Of a stretch of DNA of 8,618 bases, positions 1-6,667 are shown piece by piece (positions within the stretch are counted from its first letter, which is position 1; each line of letters opens with the position of its first letter). The position numbers and the translations under genes were made by a program. Location: NCBI GenBank assembly GCA_003242515.1, contig QGUS01000055.1, positions 1 to 8,618 of the forward strand, given 5' to 3'. The notes under the pieces were generated by a model. It saw nothing but the letters and a program-made list of their open reading frames with translations. It ran no database searches and was not told the origin of the DNA. This DNA comes from Actinomycetota bacterium (GTDB lineage: Bacteria; Actinomycetota; Acidimicrobiia; Spongiisociales; ZC4RG35).

Positions 1-5
1 TGTTT

Positions 6-71
6 GAAGCAGAAATCGGGCGTCGAGATTTATGTCGGGTTCGTGGGGTCGGGGATGGGTATAAGAGACAG
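6..71 (+). other. Residual Illumina Nextera i7 adaptor at contig end
   Basis: This is a sequencing artefact, not genomic DNA. Bases 6-29 match the 24-nt P7 flow-cell sequence at 17 positions. Bases 30-37 occupy the 8-nt index slot. Bases 38-52 match the 15-nt i7 linker at 12 positions, and bases 53-71 match the 19-nt Tn5 mosaic end at 17. All four blocks sit at exactly the expected spacing without a gap, 46 of 58 fixed positions in total. Seven of the twelve mismatches read G. The last 13 bases, GTATAAGAGACAG, are exact. Bases 1-5 lie outside the adaptor and are also unlikely to be genomic. Real sequence begins at about base 72. Confidence 0.94.
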
Positions 72-1214
72 GTTCTGGGACCGCTGCAGGGCCTTGCCCT
101 CGGTCTGCAGCGCCGGAGCGATCATCACCTCGGCCTTCTGGAACTCCTTGACGTCGGAGTAGCCGGTGGTGGCCATCGACACGCGGAGCGCCCCGAACAG
201 GTTGCGGCGGCCGTCGTTCTCGTGGGCCGGGCCGACGAGGATCTCCTGGAGGGTGCCGAGGTTGCCGACCTTGACCCTGGCGCCACGCGGCAGGGTCGGG
301 TGGAAGGTGGCCATGCCCCAGTGGTAGCCGCGGCCGGGGGCCTCGGTGGCTGAGGCCAGAGGCGACCCGATCATCACGGCGTCGGCGCCGCAGGCGATGG
401 CCTTGGCGACGTCGCCGCCGGTGCGCATGCCACCGTCGGCGATGACGTGCACGTACCGGCCGGTCTCGTCGAGGTACCGCATCCGGGCCCCGGCGGCGTC
501 GGCGATCGCCGTCGCCTGCGGCACGCCGATCCCCAGGACGCCGCGGGTGGTGCAGGCGGCACCCGGACCGACGCCGACCAGGATGCCAACCGCACCGGTC
601 CGCATCAGGTGGAGGGCGGTGGAGTAACTGGCGCAGCCTCCGACGATCACCGGCACGTCACACGAGGCGATGTACTCCTTGAGGTTGAGCGGCTCCTCCC
701 GGGACGACACGTGCTCGGCCGAGACGACCGTGCCCTGGATGACGAGGATGTCGAGGCCCGCCTGGATGGCGTAAGGCGCCCACTCCCGCACGCGCTGCGG
801 GGTGAGGCTGGCGGCCGTGACGACGCCGGCGGCCTTCATCTCCTCGATGCGGCGTCCGATCAGCTCCGGCCTCACCGGCTCGGAGTAGATCTCCTGCATC
901 CGCCGGGTGGCCGTCTCGTCGGGCAGCGAGGCGATCTCCTCGAAGCACGGGGTCGGGTCCTCGTAGCGGGTCCACAGGCCCTCCAGGTTGAGGACGCCGA
1001 GTCCGCCCAGCTTCCCGATCGTGATCGCGGTGTCGGGGCTGATGGCGGAGTCCATGGCCGAGCCCATCATCGGGAGCTCGAACCGGAAGGCGTCGAGCTG
1101 CCAGGAGATGTCGACGTCGTCGGGATCCCGGGTCCGCCTGGAGGGGACGATCGCGATGTCGTCCAACCCGTACGCCCGTCTTCCGGACTTGCCGATGCCG
1201 ATGTCGATCTCCAT
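72..1214 (-). CDS. guaB3: GuaB3-type IMP dehydrogenase/GMP reductase family protein, 3' end truncated
   Basis: This is a TIM-barrel enzyme of the IMP dehydrogenase/GMP reductase superfamily, which acts in guanine nucleotide metabolism in the cytosol. The N-terminus (GKSGRRAYGLDDIAIVPSRR, about residues 8-27) and the absence of CBS domains mark the GuaB3 type. An IMPDH-like active-site loop, GVGPGAACTTRG, lies at residues 214-225 with the putative catalytic Cys221. It is followed by the phosphate-binding stretch DGGMRTGGDVAKAIACGADA at 260-279. About 381 genomic residues are present. The frame stays open to base 30, but the last 13 codons (LSLIPIPDPTNPT) and the stop lie in adaptor sequence, so the true C-terminus is missing, probably only a few residues. 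The ATG at 1214 has GAAGG six bases upstream. The gene is divergent from archease. IMPDH activity has been shown for a cyanobacterial GuaB3; the exact reaction here is inferred. Confidence 0.93.
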
Positions 1215-1220
1215 ACCGAA

Positions 1221-1225
1221 CCTTC
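1221..1225 (-). promoter_or_regulatory. Shine-Dalgarno site of guaB3
   Basis: GAAGG on the minus strand lies six bases before the ATG at 1214 and supports that start. It is one of only two clear Shine-Dalgarno sites in the window; the other precedes trpS. Confidence 0.7.
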
Positions 1226-1238
1226 GCCGAGTGGGTCG

Positions 1239-1244
1239 ATCGTA
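1239..1244 (-). promoter_or_regulatory. Candidate -10 element of guaB3 promoter
   Basis: TACGAT on the minus strand fits the TANNNT -10 consensus, with 24 bases between it and the guaB3 ATG. That leaves room for a short leader carrying the GAAGG site. No convincing -35 hexamer is visible at 16-18 bp spacing. Both promoters of the 74-bp divergent gap (1215-1288) must lie here or within the flanking genes. Confidence 0.4.
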
Positions 1245-1276
1245 ACACCGGCCCGGATGGCCGAACCGGGGCCGGA

Positions 1277-1282
1277 TAGGCT
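1277..1282 (+). promoter_or_regulatory. Candidate -10 element for a leaderless archease-rtcB transcript
   Basis: TAGGCT fits TANNNT and ends six bases before the GTG at 1289. That places the expected transcription start at or next to the start codon. No Shine-Dalgarno sequence is present, which agrees with a leaderless mRNA as is common in actinobacteria. Confidence 0.45.
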
Positions 1283-1288
1283 TCCGGT

Positions 1289-1699
1289 GTGCCCTTTCAG
1301 GTGCTCTCCCATACGGCCGACACCGGCATCGAGGCCACCTCCGACACCCTCCCGGGGCTGCTCGCGGCCCTCGCCACGGGGATGTTCGAGTTCATGGAGC
1401 CGGTGCCTCCCGGCACGCCTGGCGAGCCGGTGACCGTGGAGGTGGAGTCGGCCTCCCTGGAGGACCTCGTGGTCGACCTCCTCTCCGAGCTGCTGTTCGT
1501 CTCCGAGTCGGAGGACGCGATGCTCACCAGGTTCGAGGTGGAGCTCCCGTCCCCCACGAACGCCCGGGTGACGGCCACGGCCGTGCCCATCGACCGCTCC
1601 GGGATGGTGGGCGCCCCGATCAAGGCCGTCACCTACCACGACCTGACGATCGAGGAGCGGGACGGCGGCTGGTACGGACGGGTCTACTTCGACGTCTGA
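1289..1699 (+). CDS. Archease, RtcB cofactor
   Basis: This 136-residue protein has the usual size of archease. Archeases promote guanylylation and multiple turnover of the RNA ligase RtcB. Family marks are the N-terminal SHTADTGIEA (residues 7-16, with conserved Asp11 in the metal-site region), the acidic helix EDLVVDLLSELLFVSESED (58-76), and the C-terminal pattern AVTYHDLTIEERDGGWYGRVYFDV-like ending (113-136) with Asp135 as the penultimate residue. The GTG start gives the family-typical N-terminus MPFQVLSHTAD. No Shine-Dalgarno precedes it, but a TANNNT hexamer ends six bases upstream, so translation may be leaderless. rtcB follows after 37 bases on the same strand, which strongly supports the assignment. 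The gene diverges from guaB3. Confidence 0.92.
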   Translation: MPFQVLSHTADTGIEATSDTLPGLLAALATGMFEFMEPVPPGTPGEPVTVEVESASLEDLVVDLLSELLFVSESEDAMLTRFEVELPSPTNARVTATAVPIDRSGMVGAPIKAVTYHDLTIEERDGGWYGRVYFDV

Positions 1700-1736
1700 A
1701 GGTCCCTACCGGCAGCATCCCTGGCACACTTCCGGC

Positions 1737-3158
1737 ATGGACCTGAAGCGGCTGTCCGACGTCGTCTGGGAGGTCCCGCAGGCCGGCGGCATGCGGGTGC
1801 CGGGCCGGATCTTCGCCGACGACGCCCTGATGGAGGTCGTCATGCAGGACCGCTCCGTGGAGCAGGTCGCCAACGTCGCCCACCTGCCCGGCATCGTCGC
1901 AGCGTCGTTCGCCATGCCCGACATCCACTGGGGATACGGGTTTCCGATCGGCGGCGTCGCCGCCACCCGGGTGTCCGACGGGGTGGTCTCCCCGGGCGGA
2001 GTGGGCTTCGACATCTGCTGCGGGGTCAGGCTGCTGGCCTCGGCGTTCACGGAGGCCGACTTCGAGGCCCGACGGGCCGCCGTGATGGGAGAGCTGGACC
2101 GCCGCATCCCCCGGGGCGCCGGCAAGGGCGCCATCGCCCCCGGCACCATCGTGCGGGAGGTGCTCGCGGACGGCGCCGTCGCCGCCGTCCGCCACGGCTA
2201 CGGCCATCCCGAGGACCTGGAGCGCTGCGAGGAGAGGGGCCGCTCGGAGGGCGCCGACCCCGACGTCATCAGCGAGAAGGCCCTGGTCCGGGGACGGGAG
2301 CAGCTCGGGTCGCTCGGCGCCGGCAACCACTTCCTCGAGGTCCAGGTCGTCGACAGAGTGGAGGACCCGGCCGCGGCCGGGGCGTTCGGCCTCGCCCCGG
2401 GCATGGTCGTCGTGATGATCCACTGCGGGTCCCGCGGGCTCGGTCACCAGACCTGCACCGACCACCTCCGGCTGATGGGTGAGGCGATGCGGCGCCACGG
2501 CATCTCCGTGCCGGACCGCCAGCTGGCGTGCGTCCCGATCCGCTCCAGGGAGGGAGAGGAGTACCTGGCGGCGATGGCGGCGTCGGCGAAGTTCGCCTGG
2601 GCCAACCGGCACATCCTCGCCCACGAGGCACGCCAGGCCTTCGCCACGGCCTTCGGCGTCTCCGAGGCCCGAACCGGGATGCGGCTCGTGTTCGACGTCG
2701 CCCACAACCTCGCCAAGATCGAGCGGCATGAGGTGGACGGGAGTCCCACGGAGGTGTGCGTCCACCGCAAGGGCGCCACCCGGGCGTTCGGCCCTGGCCA
2801 CCCCGATCTCCCCGAGGACCTCCGGCAGTGGGGGCAGCCGGTCCTCGTCCCCGGCTCCATGGGGACGGCGTCCTGGGTGCTGCGGGGCACCGACCGCAAC
2901 CCCGCCTTCGCCTCCGCCGCCCACGGGGCGGGCCGGCTGATGAGCCGCAAGCAGGCCAGCCGGCGCTCCCCCGGGCGGGAGGTCCGGGCCGGCCTGGAGA
3001 GCAGGGGGATCTCGGTCCGCCCGCTGTCAGTGAGCCTCCTCTCGGAGGAGGCCCCGTACGCCTACAAGGACGTGGACGTGGTGGCCGAAGTCTGTGAGCG
3101 GGCCGGCCTGGCAACCAGGGTGGCCCGGCTGCGCCCGCTGGGCGTGGTGAAGGGCTAG
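1737..3158 (+). CDS. rtcB: RtcB family RNA-splicing ligase
   Basis: RtcB joins RNA 2',3'-cyclic phosphate or 3'-phosphate ends to 5'-OH ends using GTP and Mn2+. It serves in tRNA splicing or RNA repair. The protein is 473 residues, near full family length. The metal-site residues known from archaeal RtcB are recognisable: Asp92 and Cys95 in GGVGFDICCGVRLL, His198 in GAGNHFLE, His229 in VVMIHCGSRG, and His323 in VFDVAHNLAK. The His that forms the GMP adduct corresponds to His396 in SAAHGAGRLMSR, so the enzyme looks catalytically complete. The ATG at 1737 starts 37 bases after archease. No Shine-Dalgarno is present; CACACT ends six bases before the ATG, an imperfect TANNNT match. The stop overlaps the convergent B12 gene by four bases. 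Tandem Cys94-Cys95 replaces the more usual Asn-Cys or Gly-Cys. Confidence 0.96.
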   Translation: MDLKRLSDVVWEVPQAGGMRVPGRIFADDALMEVVMQDRSVEQVANVAHLPGIVAASFAMPDIHWGYGFPIGGVAATRVSDGVVSPGGVGFDICCGVRLLASAFTEADFEARRAAVMGELDRRIPRGAGKGAIAPGTIVREVLADGAVAAVRHGYGHPEDLERCEERGRSEGADPDVISEKALVRGREQLGSLGAGNHFLEVQVVDRVEDPAAAGAFGLAPGMVVVMIHCGSRGLGHQTCTDHLRLMGEAMRRHGISVPDRQLACVPIRSREGEEYLAAMAASAKFAWANRHILAHEARQAFATAFGVSEARTGMRLVFDVAHNLAKIERHEVDGSPTEVCVHRKGATRAFGPGHPDLPEDLRQWGQPVLVPGSMGTASWVLRGTDRNPAFASAAHGAGRLMSRKQASRRSPGREVRAGLESRGISVRPLSVSLLSEEAPYAYKDVDVVAEVCERAGLATRVARLRPLGVVKG

Positions 3159-4786
3159 GCGAGCCCGAGCCGGGCGAGCCGCTCCCTCTCGGAGACGACC
3201 TGCCCGGTGTCGGGGTCCACGGCGTCGCAGCCGCCCTCGACCACCGTGATCACCTCGCCCCGGGCCGCGGGGTTGCCCGCCAGGTAGGGGGCGTCGAAGA
3301 CCCCGGAGCGGACGACGGCGGCGAGTGCCTCACCGTCGCCCTCGAACGCCTCCGGCCAGCGGTCCCGGATCACGGAGAGGAGGAACCCCGCCTCCTCGAC
3401 CAGGTGGTCCCGGCGTGCCACGACGGCGGGGTCGGCGAGCGGGTCGGGGATCCCCAGGAGGGCGTCGTCGATCACCTGGTGGACCATGGCGCAGGAAGCG
3501 ACGAGCTCGTGGGGCTCGATGGCGTGGTCGGCCTCGGTGTGTCCCACGACGTGGAGGATGTCCGGCCGGAGGGCCATCGCGGTGCGGGTCGCCGAGGCGA
3601 GCTGGCCGAGGGCCCGGTTCGGGTCGGGTGGCAGGGAGAAGAGGCCGGCACGGCACTCCCGCAGCACCGTCACGCCCGGTCCGGCCATCTCCCGGGCGAG
3701 GGCATCCATCGCCTCCATCTTGGCGACGTCCATCGCCGGAGAGATGCCCGCCGGGTTGTTGAGCATCATCTGGAGGACGTAGGTCTCCACCCCGGCCCGT
3801 GCCGACAGGGCGGCGCCGAGCGCCGCGGCGGCCACCTGGACCGCGTCGGAGGCGGCGCGGAGTCCCCACTGGTTCTGGTCGTTCCGCTCCACCGGGACGC
3901 CCCGCTCCCCGTGCCAGGCCACCAGCTGCTGGTTCTCGGAGGTCGCCTCCTCCAGGCTGCGGGCAGACCTGCCGTCCAGCTCCGAGTACCAGAACACCGG
4001 GACGGCGCACCAGGCGTTCCCGATGGTGTCCCGGAGCATCTCCGCCATGGCGATCAGGTCGTTGGTGCCGGAGTAGCACCGCATCAGCGGGTGGTTCCCC
4101 ACCCGGGACGCCTCCTTGAGCGCCCGCAGGTCGTCGGGGGTGCGCACCGGCACGCCACCTGCCCCGTCCTGGGAGGGGTCCATGCGCTCCGGGTGGAAGA
4201 AGTGCTCCTGGGCGTTCTGGTCGATCCCGAGTGAGATCACGTCGACGACGCCCGAGCGGGCGATCTCTTCGATCCCCGCGATGGTCCGCTGGAGGTCGGG
4301 GAGGCCGAAGTGGTGCCTGATCAGGGGACGGGGCCGGGCCCGACGCCAGCGCTCCACGAGGTCGTCGGGACCGACGGCCGACTCCTCCTCCCCCGTCCGT
4401 CCACTGAGCCAGCGCTCCACCACCGAGGCGTCCACCGCCCCGAACACGGCACAGAAGATGCCCGACCTCTCGGCCGCCTCCGCCACCGGGGGCGGGCCGC
4501 CAAAGACCAGGGGGATGTCGAGCCCGCGGCTCCGCAGTGCCTGGCCCAGCTCGGCGAAGAGACGCTCCGCGGCCTCGGGTGTCAGCCGGTAGCTGACCGC
4601 CAGCATGTCGGGACGGCGGCGCTCCGCCTCGTCGACCAGCCGTTCAACCGGGACGGCGGGGCCGAGGAACTCGGTGCGCCATCCGTGGCGCCGGGCGAGG
4701 GCGAGGAAGTTGAGGACGCCGGCGACGTGGACGCAGTCCCCGACGGCCGCGCCCAACATCAGGCGGTCAGACGACGTCATAGCCAT
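3155..4786 (-). CDS. Cobalamin-binding domain protein with mutase-like TIM-barrel region
   Basis: The 543-residue protein has a Rossmann-like B12-binding domain at about residues 8-130. It contains GDCVHVAGVLNF (16-27), a Ser in AVSYRLT (63-69), and the GG of VFGGPPP (94-100), the places where B12 domains hold the lower ligand and nucleotide tail. His20-x-x-Gly23 would be the ligand motif. The Asp sits at 17, one residue further away than in canonical DxHxxG, where Cys18 stands instead. A large second region (about 150-475) has alternating strands and helices with motifs such as MRCYSGTNDLIAMAEMLRDT, QMMLNNPAGISPAMDVAKME and HVVGHTEADHAIEPHE. It loosely recalls the barrels of glutamate mutase or lysine/ornithine aminomutase, but I cannot assign a substrate. 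The ATG at 4786 lies six bases after AGGTGG and overlaps the upstream dehydrogenase by 20 bases, suggesting translational coupling. An ATG at 4780 is an alternative start. Confidence 0.8.
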   Translation of the reverse strand: MAMTSSDRLMLGAAVGDCVHVAGVLNFLALARRHGWRTEFLGPAVPVERLVDEAERRRPDMLAVSYRLTPEAAERLFAELGQALRSRGLDIPLVFGGPPPVAEAAERSGIFCAVFGAVDASVVERWLSGRTGEEESAVGPDDLVERWRRARPRPLIRHHFGLPDLQRTIAGIEEIARSGVVDVISLGIDQNAQEHFFHPERMDPSQDGAGGVPVRTPDDLRALKEASRVGNHPLMRCYSGTNDLIAMAEMLRDTIGNAWCAVPVFWYSELDGRSARSLEEATSENQQLVAWHGERGVPVERNDQNQWGLRAASDAVQVAAAALGAALSARAGVETYVLQMMLNNPAGISPAMDVAKMEAMDALAREMAGPGVTVLRECRAGLFSLPPDPNRALGQLASATRTAMALRPDILHVVGHTEADHAIEPHELVASCAMVHQVIDDALLGIPDPLADPAVVARRDHLVEEAGFLLSVIRDRWPEAFEGDGEALAAVVRSGVFDAPYLAGNPAARGEVITVVEGGCDAVDPDTGQVVSERERLARLGLA

Positions 4787-5861
4787 ACATCGCCACCTGC
4801 TCGATCTCTGCCGGGCTCAGCCCCTCCAGCCCCAAGGTGGCGAGCGTGCGACCGCGGGACCAGTAGTTGGTGGTGTGCATCAACCCGGCAAGGTCGATCA
4901 CGGCCTCGATCGCCCTCGGGGTGAGGCCGAAGCTGCGGCCCGCCGACGCCATCGGCACCATGCTCATCGGCACGTCCTCGAGCATGTAGCGGTTGTGCGT
5001 CGTGGGCGGCGCCTGGATGCCCCGGTAGCCCTCGTTGGCGAGGATGGCCTCGTACAGGTCGCCCCCCTCCGCCCGGTAGGCGGAGAGCAGCCAGTCTTGC
5101 AGCGACCGCACCTGGACGCCGAGGAGCTGCGCCACGGCGAGACGCTCCCGGTCCACTGCCTCGAGGACATGGGCCACCGACGGGCTGACCCCGTCCAAGT
5201 AGAAGTCGAAGCGGCCGTGGGTGCTCTCGATGCGCGCCGCGTTGAGCAGGGTGATCACGGGGTGGACCACCGCCCCGACGTTGCCGAAGCTGGTGTCCAG
5301 GGTCGACTCCGCCGGGGTGAACTGGTGGTACCAGGCGTTGAGCTGCTCCATCATCTCGGGGGTCCGGTCCACCGGGATGGCGGCGACGGGGACGGCGTGC
5401 TTGATCCGCATGACCCGCGACTGGGCCGGGCCCGTGCTGCGGGAGGCGAAGATGAAGGTGGCGGCCTCGGCGACGACGGGGCGTGCGATGCACTGCTGCG
5501 CCCGCAGCTCGTGGATGAACTCGAGCGCCCCGAAGGTGCGGCCCGGGTTGAGGACCACCACGTGGTCGTCCCTGAGGTACGGGGCGCAGAGCCGGGCGAC
5601 GTCACGGTGGCCGAAGGCCGGGACGCAGACCATGACCAGCTGGGCCTCGGCGAGGGCCTCTTTGATGTCGGAGGTGACCAGGGCCAGCTTGCCGAACCCC
5701 ACCGCCTCGCCCTCCATCTCGATGCCGCCGCGTTCGACGATCTCGGCGATGTTGGCGGGGGTGCGGTTCCACAGCACGACCTCCGCCCCGAGCAGGGCGA
5801 GGTGACCGGCCAGCGCCCGGCCGGCGTGTCCTGCACCGACGACGGCTACGGGTGGGGTCAT
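4767..5861 (-). CDS. NAD(P)-dependent octopine/nopaline dehydrogenase family protein
   Basis: This 364-residue cytosolic oxidoreductase belongs to the opine dehydrogenase family, whose members reduce or oxidise the C-N bond of secondary amines formed from amino acids and keto acids, or related compounds. The N-terminal Rossmann fold opens with VAVVGAGHAG (residues 5-14, GxGxxG) followed by an acceptor strand ending WNR (31-33). The helical Octopine_DH domain starts near 190 with GNVGAVVHPVITLLNAARIE. His200 is the likely catalytic His, and Arg291 with Glu296-Asp297 in NRYMLEDVP match the conserved substrate-site segment. The ATG at 5861 is chosen because it begins directly before the dinucleotide fold. 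The longer frame to 5921 would add 20 unconserved residues across the promoter region. The gene overlaps the downstream B12-protein gene by 20 bases, so a joint pathway is inferred. Substrate is unknown. Confidence 0.88.
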   Translation of the reverse strand: MTPPVAVVGAGHAGRALAGHLALLGAEVVLWNRTPANIAEIVERGGIEMEGEAVGFGKLALVTSDIKEALAEAQLVMVCVPAFGHRDVARLCAPYLRDDHVVVLNPGRTFGALEFIHELRAQQCIARPVVAEAATFIFASRSTGPAQSRVMRIKHAVPVAAIPVDRTPEMMEQLNAWYHQFTPAESTLDTSFGNVGAVVHPVITLLNAARIESTHGRFDFYLDGVSPSVAHVLEAVDRERLAVAQLLGVQVRSLQDWLLSAYRAEGGDLYEAILANEGYRGIQAPPTTHNRYMLEDVPMSMVPMASAGRSFGLTPRAIEAVIDLAGLMHTTNYWSRGRTLATLGLEGLSPAEIEQVAMYGYDVV

Positions 5862-5877
5862 GGGAAGGGGTGCCCCG

Positions 5878-5883
5878 ACTCTA
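5878..5883 (-). promoter_or_regulatory. Candidate -10 element of the dehydrogenase-B12 operon
   Basis: TAGAGT on the minus strand fits TANNNT, with 16 bases between it and the ATG at 5861. It implies a short leader of about 9-10 bases. No Shine-Dalgarno is seen. The left arm of the inverted repeat at 5884-5908 begins directly upstream, so a protein bound there would cover the promoter spacer. Confidence 0.4.
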
Positions 5884-5908
5884 CCGAACCCATCGCCCCT
5901 AGGTTCGG
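5884..5908. promoter_or_regulatory. Inverted repeat, possible operator in the divergent promoter region
   Basis: CCGAACC (5884-5890) and GGTTCGG (5902-5908) form a perfect 7-bp inverted repeat around an 11-bp spacer. The repeat lies in the 86-bp gap between the divergent dehydrogenase and CPBP protease genes. It overlaps the expected spacer/-35 region of the leftward promoter and sits upstream of the rightward one. It may be a dimeric regulator site. A chance match cannot be excluded, since single copies of the heptamer occur elsewhere in the window. Confidence 0.4.
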
Positions 5909-5932
5909 GCGGGGTTACCACCGGGGCGGATC

Positions 5933-5938
5933 TAGTCT
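5933..5938 (+). promoter_or_regulatory. Candidate -10 element of the CPBP protease gene
   Basis: TAGTCT fits TANNNT, with nine bases between it and the GTG at 5948. The transcript would be leaderless or carry a leader of two or three bases. No Shine-Dalgarno is present. Confidence 0.4.
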
Positions 5939-5947
5939 CCCCACTCG

Positions 5948-6667
5948 GTGCGGCGCTCCTGGACGATCCTGGACTTCATCCTGATCTGGCTGGCCTCTGC
6001 GGTCTTCGCGTTCGCGGGCGCCCAACTCGCCGCCGGCCGGCCCGTCGGCGTCGCCACCCTGGCCACCCTGGCCGCCCAGTACGTGGCGATGCTCGCCGCA
6101 CTCTGGCTCATCCAGAACTACCGGTCCGAGCCGGTGACGCTGGCGATCGAGCCCGGGGACATGAGGTATGCGGCCCTGGGCATGGGCCTCCAGATCGTCG
6201 TCGCCATCCTGCTCACGCCCCTGGCCCGGATCCTCCTCGACGACCCCGAAGGGCCCCCACAGCAGATCGGCGAGATCATCGCCAGCGGCGACCACGACCC
6301 AGCCGTCCGGATCGGGCTGTTCCTCTCTGCGGCGTTCCTCGCCCCGCTCACCGAGGAGCTCCTCTACCGGGGTGTGCTGTTCAAGGCGTTCCGCCGCCGG
6401 GGCAGGTGGGTGGCGATCGTCGGGAGCGCGGTGGTCTTCGGCACGGTCCACCTGCTGGGCCTCGACCGGGACAGCCTGTGGGCCACCGCGGCCGTGGTGA
6501 TCCCGCCGCTGGTGATCCTGGGGCTGCTTCTCGCCTGGACCACGGAGAGGAAGGGCAGGATCGGGCCGGCCTTCTTCCTCCACTCGGGCTGGAACCTGCT
6601 GGCGGCGCTGATCCTCCTGATCCCGCAGGACCTGGTCGACCGCGCCACCGAGCTCGCCGGCCGCTGA
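5948..6667 (+). CDS. CPBP family intramembrane glutamic endopeptidase (CAAX protease-like)
   Basis: This 239-residue integral membrane protein belongs to the CPBP/ABI family, which includes the Rce1 CAAX protease and bacterial proteins of mostly unknown substrate. Hydrophobic segments are visible at about residues 9-30, 36-56, 74-96, 122-135, 154-170, 178-197 and 207-226. The three family motifs are intact. EExxxR is in TEELLYRG (Glu136, Glu137, Arg141), FxxxH is in VVFGTVHLL (Phe164, His168), and HxxxN is in FLHSGWNLLA (His212, Asn216), so activity is likely. The GTG at 5948 gives a short charged N-terminus (MRRSW) before the first membrane helix. A TANNNT hexamer ends nine bases upstream and there is no Shine-Dalgarno. 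The gene stands alone, and its stop directly abuts that of trpS. Its protease target cannot be read from the context. Confidence 0.9.
   Translation: MRRSWTILDFILIWLASAVFAFAGAQLAAGRPVGVATLATLAAQYVAMLAALWLIQNYRSEPVTLAIEPGDMRYAALGMGLQIVVAILLTPLARILLDDPEGPPQQIGEIIASGDHDPAVRIGLFLSAAFLAPLTEELLYRGVLFKAFRRRGRWVAIVGSAVVFGTVHLLGLDRDSLWATAAVVIPPLVILGLLLAWTTERKGRIGPAFFLHSGWNLLAALILLIPQDLVDRATELAGR

Noticed and set aside
30..71. Last 13 codons and stop of the guaB3 reading frame as a real C-terminus
   Set aside because: They lie in the adaptor; LSLI is simply the mosaic end read in reverse.
447..1433. 328-codon plus-strand open frame over guaB3
   Set aside because: It is antisense to a well-conserved gene, Gly/Arg/Asp/Val-rich without domains, and open only because stops are rare in GC-rich DNA.
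1629..2924. 431-codon minus-strand open frame over rtcB
   Set aside because: It is low-complexity shadow translation opposite intact rtcB, with no motif and no plausible start context.
3158..3180. Direct repeat of GGCGAGCC
   Set aside because: It encodes the repetitive C-terminus RLARLGLA of the B12 protein and is explained by codon use.
5862..5921. 20-residue N-terminal extension of the dehydrogenase
   Set aside because: It covers the likely promoter and inverted repeat, and the Rossmann fold begins directly after the ATG at 5861.
4605..5984. 459-codon plus-strand open frame over the dehydrogenase
   Set aside because: It is antisense shadow crossing two genes and the promoter region; the composition is unlike the true proteins here.
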